Part shown: positions 22,681 to 35,000 of the stretch, one piece after another
How positions within the stretch are numbered: position 1 is the first letter of the stretch
How the letters are laid out: each line of letters starts with the position of its first letter
Source: Scleropages formosus
Lineage: Eukaryota > Chordata > Actinopteri > Osteoglossiformes > Osteoglossidae
Assembly: GCF_900964775.1 (NCBI RefSeq)
Contig: NC_041815.1
Span: 8,397,443 to 8,461,442, forward strand
DNA: 64,000 bases
Direction of reading: 5' to 3'
Position numbers and translations under genes: made by a program
Notes under the pieces: model-generated
Databases searched by the model: none
The model's input: the letters and a program-made list of their open reading frames with translations, nothing else
Told to the model about the DNA's origin: nothing

Positions 22681-23461
22681 CTGGGCTCGGTGCCATCTGA
22701 GATGGACCGCAGCACAGACCACTTGTATTTTGTGGTCTGACGCTCGCGAACAATCAAATAGTTTCTGGAAAAGAAAACCATCATGTTCTCCAGACCAAAG
22801 ATGAAAAAAGGGTTATCCAAGCGTTATCAGCATCAGGTCCAAAAGCAGTGCCTGTCATGATACGGGGATTTGTCAGTGGCCCATGGCATGGGTGACCTTG
22901 TAGATCTGTGAGAGCACCATTAATGCAGAGAGATATGAACAAAATTGTGGAACAACATATGCTGCCACCCAGAGCCATTTTATCAGGGGTGTTTGTCCCG
23001 ACATTCTGCCCAGATTACAAGTGCATGACTGCTTAAGCAGAGTACTGTAACTAGATTGGCCTGCCTGCACTCCTGACTTGTCTCCGATTGGAATGTGTAG
23101 CAACTTATGAAGCGCAAAATACGGTAAAGAAGTCCTGTACCATTGCTTCACCGAAGACCTACCTACTGGATGAAAGGGGGAAAATGATGCTTGCTTAACT
23201 TGCCCAAATACCTAAGTGTTGTTAAAAATATGGTGACGTTACAAAGTGGTAAACACTCGACTGTTCCAATTCTTTTGGAACGTGCTGCAGGCAATTTCAG
23301 AAGAAATGCATATCTTCACAGCACTATGCAGCTGATATGTTAAATTCCTTGTTCTTTATACCGCTTTTGTTGAGTACAAATCAAAGTAAAGTTAATAATC
23401 GCTCAGTTTTGATTTCCTTAGCCTTTTTCTTACGTCCCAATTTTTTTGGAATTGGGCTGTA
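22681..23461 (+). mobile_element. Tc1/mariner DNA transposon, 5'-truncated and decayed
   Basis: The plus strand reads like the C-terminal half of a Tc1/mariner DDE transposase. The motif DWPAC-PDLSPI lies at 23054-23095 and the HMLPP-like stretch near 22950. The terminal tail GTCCCAATTTTTTTGGAATT leads into GGGCTGTA at the end. The N-terminal DNA-binding half and the left terminal repeat are missing. Frameshifts are frequent. It replaces the place taken by the LINE at 5600 in unit 1. Confidence 0.75.
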
Positions 23462-24955
23462 CTAAAAGTGCACTTTTAACAACAAAGACCCTTTAAATTC
23501 TCTGAGGCTAAGGTCAACACCTAATTATCCCTCAAACGTGCATTACCATTGACTGCTCATATATGGACCAATTTACATGAATTTAAATATTTCAAGTTTG
23601 CGTTGGTCAGCTATTGGTGTATGTTCAGTCTTTTGTTGAACTGCGACATTTGAAAGCAGTGCCTCAGGATAGATTATTATACACTGCAAGAATATGATAT
23701 GGTTATCAAAGCAAACAAGGGAGTTTATTTCATGAAACTGAGGTCTGACAGGCCTTTGATTTGGATCCCTCATGAGTTGGACAAGCAAGTGGCCAGAGGT
23801 GGAGAAGCACAGAAGTTCTGGTAAGGTGTAGGGATTTGGCCAGGCTCTGCAGGTGTTGGGTGCTGGTCCTTTGACCTAATTTTTAATGTAACCCAGAAGG
23901 CAGCAGGAAGCCAATGTCTGGGGGCTGTGACAAAATGTACTAGTTCTTGAGATCAGAGAACTGTAACTTGGGTTATCTGGTTCTAATAGTCTTTTTTTTC
24001 TGTAACTCTGAACTAGAGTCTGCACAAGGAATCAGAGAGAAGAGAATGAGGACAGTTTTTAACCCCCTGGGCTCTTGAGCTCCAGAGAAAGTCCCTTTTC
24101 ACTGTCAAGCAAGGACTTAAAGAGGAGAATCATGGCAACTGAATGTAGTTATGTTTGTTAGGTGTATGTGTTATGGTGGCCTAGCTACCAGCATAGTAAG
24201 TAGAGGTAGGTTTTTACTGCATGTGTACATGATATTGGTAAAGGTATTGCGTTTATGGTACTTCTGTATGTGTGTATATCCTGCAAGTCACAAAGACATA
24301 CAGAAAGTCTTTGGCAGGTCAGTCACAACTTGTGAAACAGCTTTCTACATCAGTGAAGAGCGTGATGGCGCAGGCCGGAGACTAGAGAAGAGGGAGTCGG
24401 AATTAATCCAAGGGAGCTAGGTGTGTACCGTGATGTGAGACATTAAACACATATAAAAATTCAAATGCAATGGAACACACACTTTACACAATTTACAATC
24501 CATGAAAAAGTTGAATTTGTCATCACGGAAGCTCCATGTGACAGCAAGAAGAAATATACCAAACATGTGTATTGTTGTTAAAGAATTCGAAGGAATGAAA
24601 AGCAGAAAGAAGAGTGGTCAGTGTGAACTGATGAGAGTTAATTGTTACAAAGCAGTAGCAAAATAAATACATAGTTGACGTTTATTACAAGATCCACAAA
24701 CTTGACAATCAGAACACTAACTGGAAGGCATGACCAAACGTGACCAAATGGCTTGATAAAGGAATAATATCAGGTAACAGTTCAGATAACAATGACGTGA
24801 GTCAGACATGGAACCCACACAAACAGGGGCCTTGCGCCCTCTAGTGAGGTGCTCCTGACACCAAAGGCACACTGATGTCATTTGGCAGAGTCACAAAGTA
24901 ACTGCACTTTATTGACACCAAAAAAGCAGCTCACAGAAAAAAAATGTTCAGTGGT
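23462..24955. other. Duplicated spacer, no gene
   Basis: Homologous to 14764-16250. No coding sequence or known repeat is recognised. Confidence 0.5.
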
Positions 24956-24959
24956 TATT

Positions 24960-25090
24960 TAATAGAGGCATCGGTAGTGTAGTGGTTAGAGCTGCTGCCT
25001 TGGATCACGGTTGCTGGATTGAATGTCTCTACTACTGTAGTACCCTTGAGCAAGGCACCCTACCCTAAATTGCATCAGCTACATGAATTC
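24960..25090 (+). repeat. Third-family tRNA-SINE, internally deleted
   Basis: The head block GTAGTGTAGTGGTTAGAG and the ACTGTAGTACCCTTGAG block are followed directly by the 3' tail CATCAGCTACATGAATT. The middle was lost. The sister at 16251 keeps the middle but lacks this tail. Confidence 0.7.
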
Positions 25091-25889
25091 ATTCAAAGAT
25101 CAGGTTATGTTCTGTAAAATTCTTTTGTAGCTACAGACATACTTTGTAAGCTTTATTGTAATATGTACATGGACTATGAGATGTATTAAGATTGAAACAA
25201 GTATAAGATAGCTGAAAATAAAAAGGCATCTCCAGTTCATCTTACAAACATGCAGTTTTTTTTGTCTCTTTATTGATCGACACATGCAGAACAAGTCCTA
25301 TATTCCTATTTTATTTTAGTGTGTTTTATTGGCATCAACTACCTAGCATTGTAATCACTAGTGGCATTTGTTCCACATCAAAAATGCATTGAAGAAAATG
25401 TAGAGAAAAGTGAAAAAAATACAACTGAAAGACGTAAATTGGGAAATATTTGTATCATTGGAAATTTGCCACTTAACTGGTTATAACAACAAACAGCAGT
25501 GTAGTATAGTCTCTCTAGTATTAATGTCACACAACGCTTATAACCCAGTTGAAAGCCATAAGGTTACTCAATACCAAACCACATGACAGCTGAGCACAAA
25601 GACTAACTTCCTTTGTGTGTTCTCTATATATTGTCCTGATTTTTTGTGTTTCCTTTCCCCAAGTCAACATTCTCTTGAACAAGTGTTCCCTGATTAACTG
25701 TATAAGGGTTTTTAGAAAATTAGGCTCAGGTGTTTTGATGGAACTAGTTTCCTGCTTCCAAGGATTACCCATGAGTGTTTGTTTTTTCCTTCTGCTGGTC
25801 ATTTAGAAGTTGCAGCCTAATTGTGTTAACAGTGGTTGCAGGAAGTGATAGGACACATCCTTGTTTATCACTGTCCTCATTACGTACAT
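25091..25889. other. Flank of the fourth OR unit
   Basis: Homologous to 8470-9290. No gene is recognised. Confidence 0.5.
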
Positions 25890-25972
25890 GTTGAAACCTA
25901 CCCTGCTTTGGTTCCTGACAAACGATCCTGCACTTGGGACTAGCTATTCCTGTGTTCTCAGTTCCGTGTGAC
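25890..25972 (+). mobile_element. Possible LTR scrap (fossil)
   Basis: A short block absent from the paralogous position near 10575. It has an LTR-end look (AACGATCCTGCACTTGGGAC, close to 7460 on the opposite strand, then TGTGACAG). It is too short to classify further. Confidence 0.3.
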
Positions 25973-26186
25973 AGTAATTGTCTTGGATAGGGCTTCAGCT
26001 AAAGTCAGTGTATGCACTGTAAGGCGAAGGAGGTTCAACTCCAGGCAGTATTGGTACAATGCTTGATGTCAGTGACGGAACTGTGATATGAGTTTACACT
26101 GGTTACAGCATACCACAGCCAAGCTGAACCTTTTGTCAACTTCTACAGATGCTCTTCATCCGAAAACTATTTTGATGTGACTTTAT

Positions 26187-26407
26187 GGGTGCGGTGATGC
26201 AGTGGGTTGGACCGGGTCCTGCTCTCTGGTGGGTCTGGGGTTTGAGTCCCTCTTGGGGTGCCTTGCGGCGGACTGGCGTCCTGTCCTGGGTGTGTTCCCT
26301 CCCCCTCCAGCCTTACGCCCCGTGTTACCGGGTTAGGCTCCAGTTCCCCTGCGACCCTGTATGGGACAAGCGGTTCAAAAAATGTGTGTGTGTGTGTGTG
26401 TGTGTGT
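26187..26407 (+). repeat. TG-tailed tRNA-SINE
   Basis: Full length, with a B-box-like GGTTTGAGTCC and a (TG)n tail to about 26407. No clear target duplication is seen. The paralogous region near 10800 lacks it. Confidence 0.9.
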
Positions 26408-26594
26408 ACGTGAGAGTCAACAGACAGAGACCCAAATTTACTTATTTGGGAAACCTAATTTTTTTTTTTTTTTAAAAAGGTATACTTTATTTGACATAGG
26501 AAACTGAAAGGGGGACCTAAAGCATAATTCAATTATGTTTCAGTTTCTTATCAGTTTATTTTTTAAATTAATGGCATACAGTTTTTGTTGGGGA

Positions 26595-26766
26595 GTGGCA
26601 GGTGGTGCAGTGGTTTGAAACTGGACCTTCTCTCCTGTGGGTCTGGGGTTGAGTCCCGCTTGGGGTGCCTTATGATGGACTGGCGTCCCGTCCTGGGTAC
26701 GTCCCCTCCTCCCTCCAGCCTTCTGACCTCGTATGAGATAAGCGGTTCAGATTGAGTGTGTGTGGT
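26595..26766 (+). repeat. TG-tailed tRNA-SINE, internally shortened
   Basis: The body between the GTCCCCTCC block and the GTATGAGATAAGCGG block is shortened and the tail is short. The paralogous site near 10890-10905 is empty, which fixes the insertion point within TTTTTGTT/TGTACTTG. Confidence 0.85.
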
Positions 26767-26934
26767 GTACTTGTAATGTCATACAAATATTTTGAATGCA
26801 GGCAACAAAAGAAACTGAAACTAATATCTGAATCGGTGGGTGGTATCGATTACACTATTTTACTTGACAAATAAAGTACAGTAGATTAAGCTTTCACTGC
26901 TGACACATTTAAATTTATCCCTTTATTTGACCTC

Positions 26935-27725
26935 ACCTGAACATTTTTAGAATGGCATTCCTTATTTCCTTGGTCCGGACTCCATAAATAATGGGGTTTA
27001 CAGTAGCAGGAAAAATTATTGTACAGATACCTAAAAGGTGTTTAATGTCCGGTGCACTATCAATGCTGATGCTTTGTGACAGAAATGTACAGGTAAAAGG
27101 CCATCATAACAATCAGGTGAGTACTGCAGGTGTGGAATGCTTTCCAGCTGTCCTCCCCTTCCGCAGCATGCAGAACAACGCTGAAAATCCGCATGTATGA
27201 GAAGGCAATGATGGAAATGTCAATGCCAACAAAAACAACAATCACTGCCAGGCCTATGTTGTCATTTCTTATCCTTATTTCCACATGCCAGCCTAACAAG
27301 GGCCATGTGGTCGCAGTAGCTGGGCCCTGATGATGTTTGACCTGCAGAATGCAAAAGAGCAGGCAAAAACCACTAAGATGGACCATGAACAAGCTGCTCC
27401 TTATCAAGTTCAGGGCTACAGACATTAAGTGCAGCGGTTGTTCACAATTTCCACATAGCACATGGATTGAAAATGGCCACCATGGCCATAAGCAGGAGGA
27501 CGGTGGACTCCGCGGAGGAAAAAAGTGAGTGAGAAACACTGGAGTTATGGACCCTTCCATGGGAGATTTCATCCCAGTCAAAACTGAAACCTAAAGCATA
27601 TTTGGCACAATCACTGCAGGGACAACTATGTTCACAACGGCCAAAGATGATATATATGTTAAGTACGGAAAGAAATAGATTGGACTGTGCAAATTCTGAC
27701 TTTTTAATCACAATCACTATTAATA
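26935..27725 (-). pseudogene. OR-beta odorant receptor pseudogene, copy 4
   Basis: The minus strand covers TM1 (VIKKSEFAQS) to the C-terminus in several frames: 27717-27442 (TM1-TM3) and 27581-27060 (TM3 to TM6). The C-terminal TM7 block lies near 26940-27000. The TM1-TM2 frame offset is shared with copies 2 and 3. It keeps the normal MLLG-type loop where copy 2 has the TG repeat. LINE B interrupts the TM1 upstream region at 27789. At least five frame breaks are visible. Confidence 0.8.
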
Positions 27726-27788
27726 ATTGCCAAATAAAGCCAGAATATTTCTATTATATTTATAAATATCTAAATAATATATAATATT

Positions 27789-30700
27789 TCTTCTTCTTCT
27801 TCCTCCGCTTTTATCCCGGGGGCGGGTCGCGGGGGCAGCAGTCCGAGCAGAGTCCTCCAGACTTCCCTCTCCCCCGCACACCTCCTCCAGTTCCTCTGGG
27901 GAAACCCCAAGGCGTTCCCGGGCCAGCCGGGAGACATAGTCTCTCCAACGTGTCCTGGGTCTGCCCCTGAGGCCTCCTCCCAGTGGGACAAGCCTGGAAC
28001 ACCTCCCCAGGGAGGCGTCCAGGAGGCATCCGGAACAGATGCCCGAGTCACCTCAACTGGCTCCTCTCGATGCGGAGGAGCAACGGCTCTACTCCGAGCT
28101 CCTCCCGGGTGACTGAGTTCCTCACCCTATCCCTAAGGGTGCGCCCAGCCACTCTGCGGAGGAAACTCATTTCTGCCGCTTGTATCCGCGATCTCATTCT
28201 GTCGGTCATGATCCAGAGTTCATGACCATAGGTGAGGGTAGGAACGTAGATCGACCGGTAAATTGAGAGCTTTGCCTTACGACTCAGCTCCCTCTTCACC
28301 ACAACAGACCGGTACAATGATCGCATTACTGCAGACGCCGCACCGATCCGTCCGTCAACCTGCCGCTCCATTTTTCCCTCACTCGTGAACAAGACCCCGA
28401 GATACTTAAACTCCTCCACTTGAGGGAGCAACTCCCCCCTAACCCGGAGGGGGCAATCCACCTTTTTCCGACTGAGAACCATGGCCTCGGATTTGGAGGT
28501 GCTGATTCTCATCCCCGCCGCTTCGCACTCGGCTGCAAACCTCCCCAGTGCACGCTGCAAGTCTTGACTTGATGAAGCCAACAGGACCACATCGTCCGCA
28601 AAAAGCAGAGACGAGATCTCGCGGCCACCAAAACAGACACCCTCCGTTCCCTGGCTGCGCCTAGACATTCTGTCCATGAAGATAATGAGCAGAATCGGTG
28701 ACAAAGGGCAGCCCTGGCGGAGTCCAACATGCACCGGGAACAGGTCTGACTTACTGCCGGCAATGCGAACCAAGCTCCTGCTCCGGTCATACAGGGAACG
28801 AACAGCCCGTAGCAACGAGCCCCGAACCCCATAATCCCGAAGTACCTCCCATAGGATGCCACGAGGGACACGGTCGAATGCCTTCTCCAGGTCCACAAAA
28901 CACATATGGACTGGTTGGGCAAACTCCCACGAACCCTCCAGCACCCTAGTGAGGGTATAGAGCTGGTCCAGTGTTCCACGGCCAGGGCGAAAACCGCATT
29001 GCTCCTCCTGGATCCGAGGTTCGACTATCGGTCGGATTCTCCTTTCCAGTACCCCGGCATAGACTTTCCCAGGGAGGCTAAGGAGTGTGATCCCCCTGTA
29101 GTTGGAACACAACCTCCGGTCCCCCTTCTTGAAAAGAGGGACCACCACCCCGGTCTGCCAGTCCAGAGGCACCGTTCCCGAACTCCACGCGATGCTGCAG
29201 AGGCGTGTCAGCCAAGACAGCCCCACAACATCCAGAGACTTGAGAAACTCGGGTCGGATCTCATCCACCCCCGGAGCCTTGCCACCAAGGAGTTTTTTGA
29301 CTACCTCAGCAACTTCAGCCAGGGTAATGGACGAGTCCCCCTCCAAGTCCCCAGTCTCAGCTTCCTCTACGGAAGGCGTGTCGGAGGGATTGAGGAGATC
29401 CTCAAAGTACTCCTTCCACCGCCCGAGGACATCCTCAGCTGCGGTCAGCAGCGCACCACTTCCACTGTAAACAGTGTTTGTGGAACACCGCTTCCCCCCT
29501 CTGAGTCGCCGGACGGTTTGCCAGAATCTCTCTGAGGCCGACCGAAAGTCTTCCTCCATGGCATTGCCGATCTCCTCCCAAGCCCGAGTTTTTGCCGCGG
29601 CGACTGCCAGAGCCACGCTCCGTTTGGCCTGTCAATACCCGTCAGCTGCTTCAGGAGTCCCATGAGCCAGCCAGGCCCGATAGAACTCCTTCTTCAGCTT
29701 GACGCCATCCCTTACCTCCGCTGTCCACCACCGTGTTTCGGGGATTCCCGCCGCGACAGGCGCCGGAGACCTTATGGCCGCAGCTCCGAACTGCCGCCCC
29801 GACAATGGAGGCGTGGAACATAGTCCATTCAGACTCAATGTCCCCAGTCTCTCTCGGGACCTGGTTGAAGCTCTGTCGGAGGTGGGAGTTGAAGACCTCT
29901 CTGACAGGGGCCTCCGCCAAACGTTCCCAACAGACCCTCACTATGGTTTGGGACTGCCAGGTCTGTCCAGCTGTTTCCCCCACCATCGAATCCAACTCAC
30001 CACCAGGTGGTGATCAGTTGACAGCTCAGCCCCTCTCTTCACTCGAGTGTCCAAGATATATGACCGAAGATCAGAAGAAACGACTACAAAGTCGATCATC
30101 GACCTCCGACCTAGGGTCTCCTGGTGCCAAATGCACTGATGGACACCCTTATGCATGAACATGGTGTTCGTTATGGCTAAACCGTGACTAGCATAGAAAT
30201 CCAATAACAACTCACAGCTCGGGTTCAGATCAGGGAGGCCGTTCCTCCCAATCACGCCCCTCCAGGTGCCACTGTCGCTACTGACGTGGACGTTAAAGTC
30301 CCCCAGTAGAACGACAGGGTCCCCAGTGGGAGCGCTTTCCAGCACGCCCTCCAGGGACTCCAAGAAGGCCGGTTACTCTACACTGCCACTAGGCACATAA
30401 GCACAAACAACAGTGAGAGACTGTCCCCTGACCCGAAGGCGCAGGGAGATGACCCTCTCCTTCACCGGGGTAGACTCCAACACATGGCGGCTGAACTGGG
30501 GGGCTATTAATAAGCCCACAGCTGCCCGCCGCCTCTCACCCTGGGCAACGCCAGAATAGTGGAGAGTCCACCCTTGGTCGAAAAGAGTGGTTCCAGAACC
30601 CAAGCTGTGAGTGGAAGTGAGCCCGGCTATATCTAGACGGTATCTCTCAACCTCGTGCACTAGCTCAGGCTCCTTCCCCGCCAGTGAGGTGACATTCCAA

Positions 30701-31016
30701 GTCCCAAAAGCCAGAGTTGGCGCTCGAGGTTTGGGTCGGCTGGGCACTCGGCCCCGACCACCGCCCAAATCACAATGCACCCACCCCTTACGGTCTCTCC
30801 GGCAGGTGGTGAGCCCACTGAAGAGCAGCTCCACGTCATGGCTTCGGGCTGAGCCCGGCCAGGCCCCATGGGCATAGACCTGGCCACCAGGCGCCACCCC
30901 CTCCCACCCCCAGGCCTGGCTTCAGGGTGGGGCCCAGGTGACCCCATACCGGGCGGGGTAAAGGGAAGCCTTGATTTTATTTTCTTCGTAAGGGGTTTTT
31001 GAAAAAAAACCCCCTT
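27789..31016 (-). mobile_element. APE-type LINE B, nearly full length
   Basis: An insertion with a 12-bp target duplication, ATATATAATATT, at 27777-27788 and 31017-31028. On the minus strand a short 5' UTR is followed by an endonuclease region (GTWNVTSL near 30690, [11 protein letters not shown] near 30300, then STDHHLV). One uninterrupted 522-codon frame (29616-28048) holds the reverse transcriptase, with FVDLEKAFDRVP, GLRQGCPLSP and SLLFADDVVLL near 28610. After it comes the C-terminal RSQLRWFGH-type region. The 3' end is a short (GAA)n tail. About five frame breaks separate the 5' frames. The clade is uncertain: I/Nimb and RTE are candidates. It is much better preserved than LINE A. Confidence 0.9.
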
Positions 31017-31028
31017 ATATATAATATT

Positions 31029-31579
31029 ATTACCATATATATACTAGGGCAAAAAAATGAAGAAAATGGTAAGAAAAGCAACCGCCTGTACTTGTAGAGT
31101 TCTGGAAATCCTACAAAAATAAACCTGGTGTATGGGACAAGTTGGTTGGATGAAGTTTTTCAGCCATGTCACTTTGGTTTCTTGACCTGAAATGTGTTTG
31201 ACAGAGAAAAATATGACACAGAGGTTTAGGGTGTAACTTTCAAATATGTGTGGTTGTCAGGGGGTTAGGGGATAAGACATGCGTGGTCATGACTTCTCCC
31301 ACCTGCCTATTGTTACACCAACATTGAGAGTTAAACCACATTAAACATGCTGCATAGTCCAGTGCATATGAAACTGTTTTATAAACTAAGTAAAATGCCA
31401 AACTTAATACTCTAGCATTCTCTTTTTCCTTCTTACGGAATGTCAGTAAATCATGCTTGTGCTGAGAGGAAAGAAAATATTCCAGTTCAACTTTCAACAA
31501 GTCCATCAGCCTTCCTCTCAACAACCTTGTATAAAAGCTACACACTTAAGCCACAGCACACACAGGATAAACAGATGCT
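31029..31579. other. Shared flank upstream of OR-beta copy 4
   Basis: Almost identical to 19530-20095. No gene is seen. Confidence 0.55.
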
Positions 31580-31635
31580 CAACTCATCTCCATACACATG
31601 CTGCTGACATGCAGCATGTGTATGGAGATGAGTTG
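31580..31635. repeat. Perfect 25-bp inverted repeat with 6-base loop
   Basis: The left arm at 31580-31604 and the right arm at 31611-31635 are exact reverse complements around the loop TGACAT. The left arm is the normal flank also found near 20075-20105. The right arm is its inverted copy, fused straight to OR-alpha codons. It marks a deletion junction. Confidence 0.9.
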
Positions 31636-32057
31636 ATGCATGTACTGAATGCTTTTTGACTAGATCTGCCTGATTTAAACAGAGAGACAAATATTCTAAC
31701 ATATGAAAGAGCAATTAAAAGGATATCAGCTGTTGAGATGAAAAAAAACACCACATAGTCCTACAACACTGTTAGCATATATGGGACCACATGCAAGGGT
31801 GACCAGTGCCATGTGTTCACAGAAGTAGTGCTTAATCTCATTGGACTGGCAGTATGACAAAGATCGAGCCAGGCCAACTATTGCTGAAATGAAAACTGCA
31901 TTTCTGAGCATCGGTATAATTACAAATTTCAGGAATGCAGAGAATCTCATGTGTTCATTGTAATGGAGTGGAGTGCAGATGGCATAGAAACGATCCAGGG
32001 CCATCCACAGCAAAACAGTAGACTGAACTGATTCAAGAAAGTGAATGCAGAACATCT
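31636..32057 (-). pseudogene. OR-alpha odorant receptor fragment, copy 3
   Basis: Covers roughly TM3 to TM5. It includes the MALDRFYAIC motif, the NEHMRFSAFLKF stretch and the FCEHMALVTLACG extracellular loop 2, then GVFFH at a homopolymer frame slip near 31740. The C-terminal third was removed at the hairpin junction and the N-terminal third by the Gypsy element at 32058. It cannot encode a receptor. Confidence 0.85.
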
Positions 32058-35000
32058 CCTTTTGCCTACATTTGTGCCTTGGTGACCCCTGCCTGTTTAT
32101 TGACGAGTTTTGGATTTTCCTTAATAAAACATTGTGAGCCCCACACTTGGGTCCGGCGTCTGAGTTCCGAGAGGAAAACATAACAGAAGGTTCCCAGCCT
32201 CGGACCCAGTGGAGCAAGAGTGCTTCCAGCATGCACTTGCCTCCCAGGGGCATTGCTGGTAACACACGATCAGACATTAAACCGCCTGAAGGAAGCCTTT
32301 CAGGATCTGGTAAGCGCTTTACACGAATGGGGGATACTGATGCTACCAGAACTGGCCTGGAACAACCACACCCCTACGGCGTATGCCTCGCCGCCCCCCC
32401 AGCTTCCAGAACAAAATCCGCGGCTGGCAACTCCGGTAAGGTATGATGGCACCCCGTCTTGTTGTTCTGGGTTCCTTATGCAGTGTGAACTCATCTTCGT
32501 CAGTCTGCCACAGGTTTATCACTCTGACCAGAACCGGATTACTTACCTGATCTCTCTCCTGACTGGCTGAGTTCTGGATCGGGTCACTGCGCATGGGGGA
32601 GCTGTTCCAAGGGCTCCTACCAGGATTTCAAGGCGTGCTTCCAAGTGGTGTTTGGGCTTCCTAACACAGACCAGGTCGCCAGTGAACACCTCATAGAGCA
32701 CAGTCAAGGCGACCGCTGTGTTGCTAATTATGCCGTCGAATTCCGGACCCTGGTTGAGTGGAGCGGCTGAAGCAAAACCGCTCTATTAGCCCAGTTCTAT
32801 CATGGCTTGAACCACGGGTTGAAAAGGGAGCTGGCCTTTCGCGGAGAAAACTGGATGCTTGATCGCTATATCAAGACGGGTGGCGATGCTGGACAATCTC
32901 ACACAGGATCGAAGCCCTCGTCCAAAGCCGGCCATGGAAGGGTCCTCCACTAACCGAGCCGAGTCGGAGCCCATGCAGGTCAGACACGGCCAAATCACTC
33001 CTGAAGAATGACAGCGCAGACTCCGGGACCATTTATGTCTCTATTGTAGGAGCTCCAGACATTTCTGTGCCGACTGTCCTGCCCGCTCAGAGCCTAAGGT
33101 GAATAGGACATTGCGGTGTAACTGTCTCACAGTTCCCATAGTCTTGTCCTGGGGGGAACGCACTGTTACGACACACGCCCTCGTTGATTTGGGAGCTGAG
33201 GGCTGTTTCATGGACGCAGGCTTTGTGAATAAAAACAGCATTCCCCGGCGCTGGTGGAATGTCCGGCTGAGAGTCAGCATGCTCAATGGGCAGCCACTGG
33301 GACAAGGGTTCGTCAATACCTGGACCGAGCCCTTGCACTTGGAGGTGGAGGCCTGCCACAAAGAAAATCTGCAGTTCTACCTCATCGCTTTGCCCGAGAT
33401 ACCAGTAATTCTCAGTTTTCCATGGCTCACCCTGCATGACCCCATCTTCCGATGGAGCACAGGGGAACTGGTGGCTTGGGGACCTCAGTGTGATGAGAAC
33501 AGTTTGTGGTTGCCATGCAGAGCCACCTCTGACGAGTGTTCAACTCTCCCCAGCAGGTGAACGTCCCGAGGGAATATCAAGACCTGGTGGAGGTCTTTAG
33601 GAAGGAGCAGGCCTCCGTACTACTGCCGCACTACATCCGCACCGACCCTGGGACTGTGCCATTGACCTACTCCCAGGGACTACACCCCCCCCCCCCCCCC
33701 CCCCCCAAGGCCGGGTCTACCCCCTGCCTCTGCCTGAACAAGAGGCCATGCAGCAATACATAACCGAGGCACTGGCCGCAGGTATAATGCGTCCGTCCAA
33801 CCTCTCCTGCTGCAGCTGGGTTCTTTTTTGTTGAGAAGAAAGGTGGTGGCCTCCATCCCTGTATAGACTATAGGGGGTTGAACCGTATAAACTGTCCGGT
33901 ACCCTAACCCATTGTCTCTAATCACAGCCGCTCTAGAACACGTCCACTGTGCCAATGATTCACGAAGTGGACCTTCGAAGTGTTATAACTTAATCAGGAT
34001 CCGAGAGGGTGACTGAGTGGAAGCCTGCTCAGTACCGCCCTTGGTCACTTGGTTATGCCTTTCGTCTTTCTAATGCGCCCAGTGTGGTTCAGGCCTTTGT
34101 TAACCATCTCCTAAGAGACCTGGTGAATCATGGTGTTCTGGTCTAGCCAAGATGATATTCTGATCTATTCCCAATCCATGGAACAGCATGTGTCACACGT
34201 GCGGCAAGTCCTATGTCGGTTGCTTCAACATCGCCTCTTCGTTAAAGAGGAAAAGTGCCAGTTCCATCAGACACAAGTCTCGTTCCTGGGATTCGTGCTC
34301 AGCAGCGGACAGACTTGCCATAGACTCAGGCAAGGTAAGAAACCGTCCTCCAGTGGCCTCATCCTCTGACCGTGAAGGCTCTACAACGGTTCCTGGGATT
34401 TGCCAACTTTTAACCGCCGCTTTATAAGAGGCTTCAGTACTGTTGCCACCCCTTTAACTGCATTGGCCGCCAGCAAGAAGGTTTGGCTCCCCTGGACAGA
34501 GAAGGCTTAACGAGCCTTCAACACCCTGAAAACACTGATTTACATCAGCCCCCATCCTCTATCACCCAAATCCAGAGGTGCAGTTTGTCACAGAGGTCGA
34601 TGCCTCCAAAACGGGAGTAGGAGCCATGCTCTCTCAACGCCACGGGGCCCCAGCCAAGTTGTTTCCCCTGTGCCTTCTTTCCCAAAAATTGTCCCAGGCC
34701 TAGCATAACTACGACATCGGAAACCGGGAGCTTCTGGCGGTCAACTTGCCTGGAAGAGTGGAGGCACTGGGTTAAGGGGGCCAGACACCCCTTTGTCGTC
34801 TTCACTAACCACAAGAACTTGGAATATTTACAAACTGCCCGACATTTGAACCCCCAACAAGCCAGGTGGGCCCTCTTCTTGACTCGTTTTAATTTCATTG
34901 TGACCTACAGGCCCGGCAGTAAGACACCAAGACGGATGCCCTGTCACGAATGCATGAGCAAGAGTCAACCAAATGAACCCCAGAGTTCATCCTACCTAGG

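Noticed and set aside
33684-33710. Long C run as a regulatory G-quadruplex.
   Set aside because: It lies in a broken Gypsy fossil and is more likely slippage or a read error in a homopolymer.
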